Positions 60,901 to 64,000 of a stretch of DNA of 64,000 nt are shown here, piece after piece; the stretch's first letter is position 1, and each line of letters starts with the position of its first letter. This DNA is from Carpediemonas membranifera (Eukaryota; Fornicata): positions 310,001 to 374,000 of the forward strand of contig JAHDYR010000015.1 in the NCBI GenBank assembly GCA_019828565.1. Direction: 5' to 3'. Under the pieces are notes generated by a model, which did not search any database, was not told the DNA's origin, and saw only the letters and a program-made list of their open reading frames with translations. The translations under genes and the position numbers were made by a program.

Positions 60901-62424
60901 GGGGATCGGGAAGTAGTTCGGATCTATGAGGCGGAGCCTAAACGGCTCGGAGGGCTGCGCCTCGAGGGCTGTTGGTCCCTCGATGGCGTTGAGGACTACT
61001 GGGGAAGCCTTAGATTGCTTGATGCCCAGATACTGCGCGGCGTCCTTACGGATGATGAAGGGGAGTTGCTTGCCGCCGGTGTCCATGTCCGCGACAATAG
61101 GCTTGCCTTCAACCTCGACGAGAGTGAGATAGTCGTCGCAGTCGGGGGGGATCTCCGTGGCTATGGGTGCCTGCGGGGACTGCATGAGTAGAGTCGTGCC
61201 CTGGGCGAGCTCCTTAAGCTTGCGTTCGTCGCGAATGCGCAGGGCCTCCTTGTGCTTGGTCTTATGCTTCTCGCTTGCTCTGAGGAGGTGGATAAGTACT
61301 TGCTTGTCTGCTATCTTAGACGGGTCGGACGTGAGCTGCTTTAGGACCTCGCAGTCAGCGTTCGAGTGGCCACGCGTGAAGTGCCAGTCGCATGCTTTGT
61401 GCTTTGTCTCACGAGAGGCGTGAGGCTTCTCCTGCCTCTGAGGCTGGTGGTGCGGAGTGGCGTCTTTGCTCTTAGAGGCGCCTGGCGTCTCTTCATGGTC
61501 GATGGTTGTGGCAGTAGTGACGTAGAATCGGTCATACTTACGGATCGACGTGTCAGCCTCGACCAGGGCGGTCCGGGCCGTTGCGATAAGGTCGGTGAGT
61601 GTAGTGTCCTCTGAGGCTATGAGGTTGGACGATCCCTCGCCGAAGACTAGGGCACGACTCTCGGCGTTAGGGAAGTTCAGCCCATTCATGAGGGTCTGCT
61701 TCAGGTCTCGCTGCACGTTCGAGTCGGCCCTATCTTCGTCCACAAGTGCCAGCCCGGCGATTCTGTCGTACTGCGCGACGTAGGCCAGCGCAGAGGCGAT
61801 GGTGCTCGTCCTCGATGTCCCAACCACCACCTTGGGTAGAGCGCGGAGGTGGGATAGGCTCTCTTGCGTATGGGTGTGTAACACCAGCCTCATGTATGCT
61901 AGGGTGTTGTTCGCCTGTAGGGTGAGGGCTTCGATCCGCTTAGTGGTGTCGAGGAGCTTGGCGGGTCCTTCAGTCTTGACCGCTGCGGCCAGAGTAGAGG
62001 ATTGAGCGAGGAGAGCGATCTTGTTCTTTCGGTGTTCAGCCACGTCTGCATTCGTATAACCAGCGGCTAGCATCTCGGCGATGAGGTCGTCTAATATCCG
62101 AACCTCGCGCTCAGTGGCGGCGAGCTTGTGCTCACTCTCGGATTGTGACACGGCCTGGCGGTGTCTAACTAGGTAAGGTTGCGTCTCGCTCGCAAGGTAG
62201 TCGAGGAATTGGTCGCTCGACACGAACTTGTGCTTAGTGCCATCAATGGCTTCATAAGTGTAGCTCGCAGTGATCAGAGTTTGGAGCATGCTGCGAACCT
62301 CTTCTCTGCTTAGGTAGGATACCAGTAAGTCGGGTTTCTCCCTTGATCGTAGAGTACCCTTGTAGTCGTCGATAAAATTCGACCACGAGACGATACTTCG
62401 TCCCGGCGATGTAATTTGACTCAT
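57988..62424 (-). CDS. Element D gag-pol polyprotein
   Basis: A single 1,478-residue frame. The frame is open further upstream through the LTR, but ATG 62424 is the first ATG after the LTR. Gag about 1-330 ends with a CxxHxxxxHxxxxC (CDWHFTRGHSNADC) variant zinc knuckle in place of CCHC. Protease DMDTGG near 448. RT with CIDFRELNEA, FDLTSGFFQL and FVDD near 778. RNase H YTDASN near 920. Integrase with an HH...CC zinc domain and D,D-35-E (about 1117, 1178, 1213), then MRGPYRVW (GPY/F) and a C-terminal chromodomain (VRWLGYEADEDQDVP). The leader is only 20 nt. Confidence 0.96.
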   Translation of the reverse strand: MSQITSPGRSIVSWSNFIDDYKGTLRSREKPDLLVSYLSREEVRSMLQTLITASYTYEAIDGTKHKFVSSDQFLDYLASETQPYLVRHRQAVSQSESEHKLAATEREVRILDDLIAEMLAAGYTNADVAEHRKNKIALLAQSSTLAAAVKTEGPAKLLDTTKRIEALTLQANNTLAYMRLVLHTHTQESLSHLRALPKVVVGTSRTSTIASALAYVAQYDRIAGLALVDEDRADSNVQRDLKQTLMNGLNFPNAESRALVFGEGSSNLIASEDTTLTDLIATARTALVEADTSIRKYDRFYVTTATTIDHEETPGASKSKDATPHHQPQRQEKPHASRETKHKACDWHFTRGHSNADCEVLKQLTSDPSKIADKQVLIHLLRASEKHKTKHKEALRIRDERKLKELAQGTTLLMQSPQAPIATEIPPDCDDYLTLVEVEGKPIVADMDTGGKQLPFIIRKDAAQYLGIKQSKASPVVLNAIEGPTALEAQPSEPFRLRLIDPNYFPIPTTITITAHIVDTFPVACLLGKSLLRRTGMDFGPNAVTAEEPPHLHDVSNTSEMLNLFTPDETAVLPQVHDRVVGDIRAKFLLLLGTFAFIFGPLGKEPAKLPPYEIHIRESAVPVRTVRRLRSAAHTAAAAFYITQMITAGILATVTTDEGWLSPILMVPKPSADPPYRLCIDFRELNEATTAEWHRMPSPDELFEQVRGATHFAKFDLTSGFFQLSLADSSRKYTAFSHQGQTLQFTRLPFGVTNGPMVFQARMETLLKPIPHCLVFVDDILLYASSEEELLGQVESLFAALAEANIRLSPTKSIIGASEVEYLGFIVSGSGVRIDPKRLQGITDLPVPQSSKDAKHVVGVFSFIRQFIPNFVEKARPLQDLASKKHVSSDDASNSLSILKAAAANAVELAHFQPDKPVHVYTDASNVGIGASIIQDKGPIAFYSKKLSDTEARWTTVEQEMFAIVSTLSRFRSILAGSNIILHTDSRNLTFMARSETPKVARWALEVAQYSITELVHVDGCANTAADGLSRVPTLLMESLPEQLKKERFLFVHNRHHAGVETTLRLLDVAELSWPGAREDVSRYVTNCVTCAKQTNRTNVQFTPGMIQTAPPLCVVHMDLIGPIDPADQGFKYILTCIDVGTRLTRIIPLRTKEPREIIDQVKDVIISRLACPDIIQTDSGSEFCNHEFSKFCSQYGIVHHNTTPLRHEANGLVERQNREINRHLRVGISTLIDGNNRHTWRSVMQQTELNINSTPSAALGGRTPHEAAFSAALIHHQVKNGPRTAPDTSSVSQETMDRAIHTMAAIKAAQLTRKGVKDRFYPTLASQLSPGDWVLVQRDAPVPRLEFKMRGPYRVWAATEDQGYLLENPVTGKTIKRHASRLAKLQERLTVDEARKYFVQDTPHGIVDHIVKWFKRADTGMPMCQVRWLGYEADEDQDVPITELLTNDAFIQYRDSNAHFNKVCQDYLVQHARRSRH

Positions 62425-62436
62425 ATATGGACTGTA

Positions 62437-62444
62437 GAAGCTTC
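62437..62444 (-). promoter_or_regulatory. Element D palindrome at the primer-binding position
   Basis: GAAGCTTC, perfect 8-nt palindrome at the first bases inside the 5' LTR. CTACAG occurs on both sides of the AAGCTT core. Confidence 0.65.
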
Positions 62445-62487
62445 TGTAGTCTCGGTGAGAGAAATCAATCAAGTGCAGTTTACCACA
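62445..62487 (-). repeat. Element D 5' LTR (43 bp)
   Basis: Identical to the 3' copy. Confidence 0.95.
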
Positions 62488-62492
62488 GAGTT
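62488..62492 (+). repeat. Target-site duplication of element D (right)
   Basis: GAGTT. Confidence 0.92.
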
Positions 62493-63175
62493 CGGATCTC
62501 AGGAATGGACAAGTCCTCGCGCTGATTGCGCCTATTCTTACATAGAGTCCAAAAAAGACCTCCAATAGCCTCAGTAGGGCTTTGTTGGCGAGTTCTCGTG
62601 CTTTCTTCTTTCGGAGCTCCCTAGAACTACACGATCGCCACGAGTAAGCTCTTAATGCAAATAACAACATCAATCGCGCCATTAGGACATCAAATGTGAT
62701 GGATTGAGGCGTTACACGGTAACGATTCCTTCAGTAGTACTGACTTGCCCGAAACATGGGTGTGCACGCACCGGTCGTCTTTTCGGTCCTAATAGACGCC
62801 AGCTACGTGCGCCAAAGGGTGTCATCTCGGCCAGTGACCTCGCGATGGAGGTTCAATTCTGGTCATCGTGGTTGCTTACTCCGCCACACCGTCGACGCAT
62901 TTTTGGGTCGCCGTCAATCCATTTGACGTCGACAAACGATGCGTATAGTTCTCTTCACGGTGTAAAAGGCTGTAGAACCTTGTGCGTTAACATTAAGAAG
63001 ACTGCTTGTTGTCTTACGACGGAAGACAGTGTACTATCTCGCTGGAAGCGATGACGTTGGTCTCCAGTATGCGCTCCTCTCGCCATTCAGTATGCAAAGC
63101 ATCAATTAACAACATCATATGCTGTTTTCTAGAGGTTGTGGCTAACGAAAATGCGCAAATCAAGCAGAGCATGAT
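62493..63175. other. Non-coding stretch between D and F
   Basis: 683 bp without a recognisable gene. It should contain the 3' LTR of element F, which I cannot delimit without its 5' partner. Confidence 0.4.
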
Positions 63176-64000
63176 TTACAGACCGTCGATCTTGGCTTGC
63201 TCTGACTCTAGGTACTCAGTGAGCGCGGCCAAGTCTTTGACGAAGCTGTAATCCTGCAGGGTGGCTTCAGAGTCCTCGAAGCCTGTCCAGTGCACCAGAT
63301 AGCGGCGTCTGGACATCGGACATCTCTTGCTACCGTCGGGACCCTCTGAGCGGCTGATCCGATCGACGTACCACTCCTCGGTAGCGGCTGCGGCAAGCTC
63401 CTTGATCTGAGTGTCGGACAAGGTGCCAGGGTTGAACCGTCGGACTCTGGCAGCGTCGACCTTGATCGTCGGGCCGTCTCTCGGCTGCGACAGGTCCTGT
63501 ACAATGTAGCCCACGGTGACACCGTCGCGCTTGACTGACTCGACTCTTCGCATTGGGCCACGCCACCCCGGCGACAGCTTATCTGGGGGTCTTTTGGCGT
63601 ACTTGACGAGCACGTAGCGACTGAGGATCTCTGAGCGGGTAGAGGACGCTCTGGCGAGCGCCTCTTCACGCATAGTTGAGATCCTGGACTTAGCCAGCTG
63701 TACCGCAGCCTCGGCGGCCTTACGGTGGGACTGGGTGATGCCTGCGGAGGAAGCGTCCGTGGTATAAAGCGTCGATGGGATAGTGATGTTGGCTCCCAGC
63801 ATGATCTCGGCCGGGGACAGCCTCGTAGGGATTCTCGGCGTCGAATTGGCAATGAATCTTGCGACTGGCAGGTGTGTGAGCCAGTTGGGGTTTCTTAACT
63901 GGAACTTACGGGCCTTAAGGATCCTCTCGACTTGTTGGTTCGCTCTTTCCACCATCCCATTGGCCTGAGGATGGTACGCGGTGGTGATATGCTGCTGGAA
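63176..64000 (-). CDS. Element F: Ty3/gypsy pol C terminus, cut by the window edge
   Basis: About 274 codons of an uninterrupted minus-strand frame entering at 64000. The first visible residues include TAYHPQANGMVERANQQ, with the third catalytic residue (Glu) of the integrase core. Then a GWRGPMRRV segment of GP type, and a C-terminal chromodomain (RRRYLVHWTGFEDSEATLQDY) close to the stop TAA at 63178-63176. RT and gag lie beyond the window. The frame is intact as far as visible. Confidence 0.93.
   Translation of the reverse strand, partial: FQQHITTAYHPQANGMVERANQQVERILKARKFQLRNPNWLTHLPVARFIANSTPRIPTRLSPAEIMLGANITIPSTLYTTDASSAGITQSHRKAAEAAVQLAKSRISTMREEALARASSTRSEILSRYVLVKYAKRPPDKLSPGWRGPMRRVESVKRDGVTVGYIVQDLSQPRDGPTIKVDAARVRRFNPGTLSDTQIKELAAAATEEWYVDRISRSEGPDGSKRCPMSRRRYLVHWTGFEDSEATLQDYSFVKDLAALTEYLESEQAKIDGL

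Larger units (their letters stand above)
57938..62487 (-). mobile_element. Element D: ultra-compact intact Ty3/gypsy retrotransposon, 43-bp LTRs
   Basis: 4,550 bp on the minus strand, fully accounted for: 43-bp LTR, 20-nt leader, 4,437-nt gag-pol frame with stop, 7-nt spacer, 43-bp LTR. LTRs are identical, begin TG and end CA, and a 5-bp duplication GAGTT flanks them. The polypurine tract TAGGGGGCGA overlaps the stop codon. Full-length frame, identical LTRs and exact TSD point to recent activity. Confidence 0.95.

Noticed and set aside
57988-62682. Extending element D gag to an ATG at 62682
   Set aside because: That start lies outside the element, in flanking host DNA beyond the 5' LTR and TSD; the first ATG inside the element is 62424.

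Overview
This 64 kb window reads as a GC-rich, gene-dense nuclear contig from a free-living, microbial eukaryote. I infer a metamonad of the fornicate type (relatives of Giardia, e.g. Carpediemonas or Kipferlia). The basis is: six introns of only 31-35 nt with a GTNNGT donor and a branch-like element fused to an ACNYAG acceptor; a Giardia-like AGTRAA poly(A) signal that often overlaps the stop codon; very divergent proteins for conserved families; and 100-600 bp spacers. The species itself cannot be fixed from the window.

Region 1 (about 1-45.5 kb) is a host gene array with 24 recognisable protein genes, 23 of them on the + strand. In order: a multi-EF-hand protein cut by the left edge, adenosine kinase, a phospholipid scramblase-like protein, a VAP/MSP tail-anchored protein with a giant coiled coil, calmodulin (the only minus-strand host gene, its ATG split by an intron), ribosomal proteins eL22 and uL24, Rab5, a Ded1/DDX3 helicase, a cyclin Y/PHO80-type cyclin, a PIG-H-like protein, a secreted protein, Mre11, a short SAS-6-like protein, EFL1, a DYRK1-class kinase, a syntaxin, CPSF160, a SURF6/Rrp14 protein, three proteins of unknown function, a membrane-anchored pseudokinase and seryl-tRNA synthetase. 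Inserted among them are two copies of a ~513 bp interspersed repeat and a decayed Fanzor/TnpB-like transposase flanked by 22-bp direct repeats.

Region 2 (about 46-64 kb) is a retrotransposon graveyard and nursery. I name the elements A-F. Element C (Ty3/gypsy, minus) is interrupted inside its chromodomain by element A (plus; 117-bp LTRs; TSD GCACG). A is itself interrupted by element B (minus; 80-bp LTRs; TSD ATGG). Removing A plus one TSD copy restores the chromodomain frame of C exactly. Element D (minus) is an intact 4,550-bp element with identical LTRs of only 43 bp and TSD GAGTT. Element E is a 5' LTR plus gag fragment (plus strand), and F is a Ty3 integrase/chromodomain running off the right edge (minus).

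The most unusual signal is the architecture of these elements. LTRs are 43-117 bp, leaders are 15-33 nt, in B and D the stop codon sits at or within 7 nt of the 3' LTR, and the place where a tRNA primer-binding site (TGG...) should lie is occupied in A, B, D and E by a short perfect palindrome starting at the first internal base. This suggests a priming mechanism other than ordinary tRNA-3'-end priming. All product names come from reading motifs; no search or computation was run.
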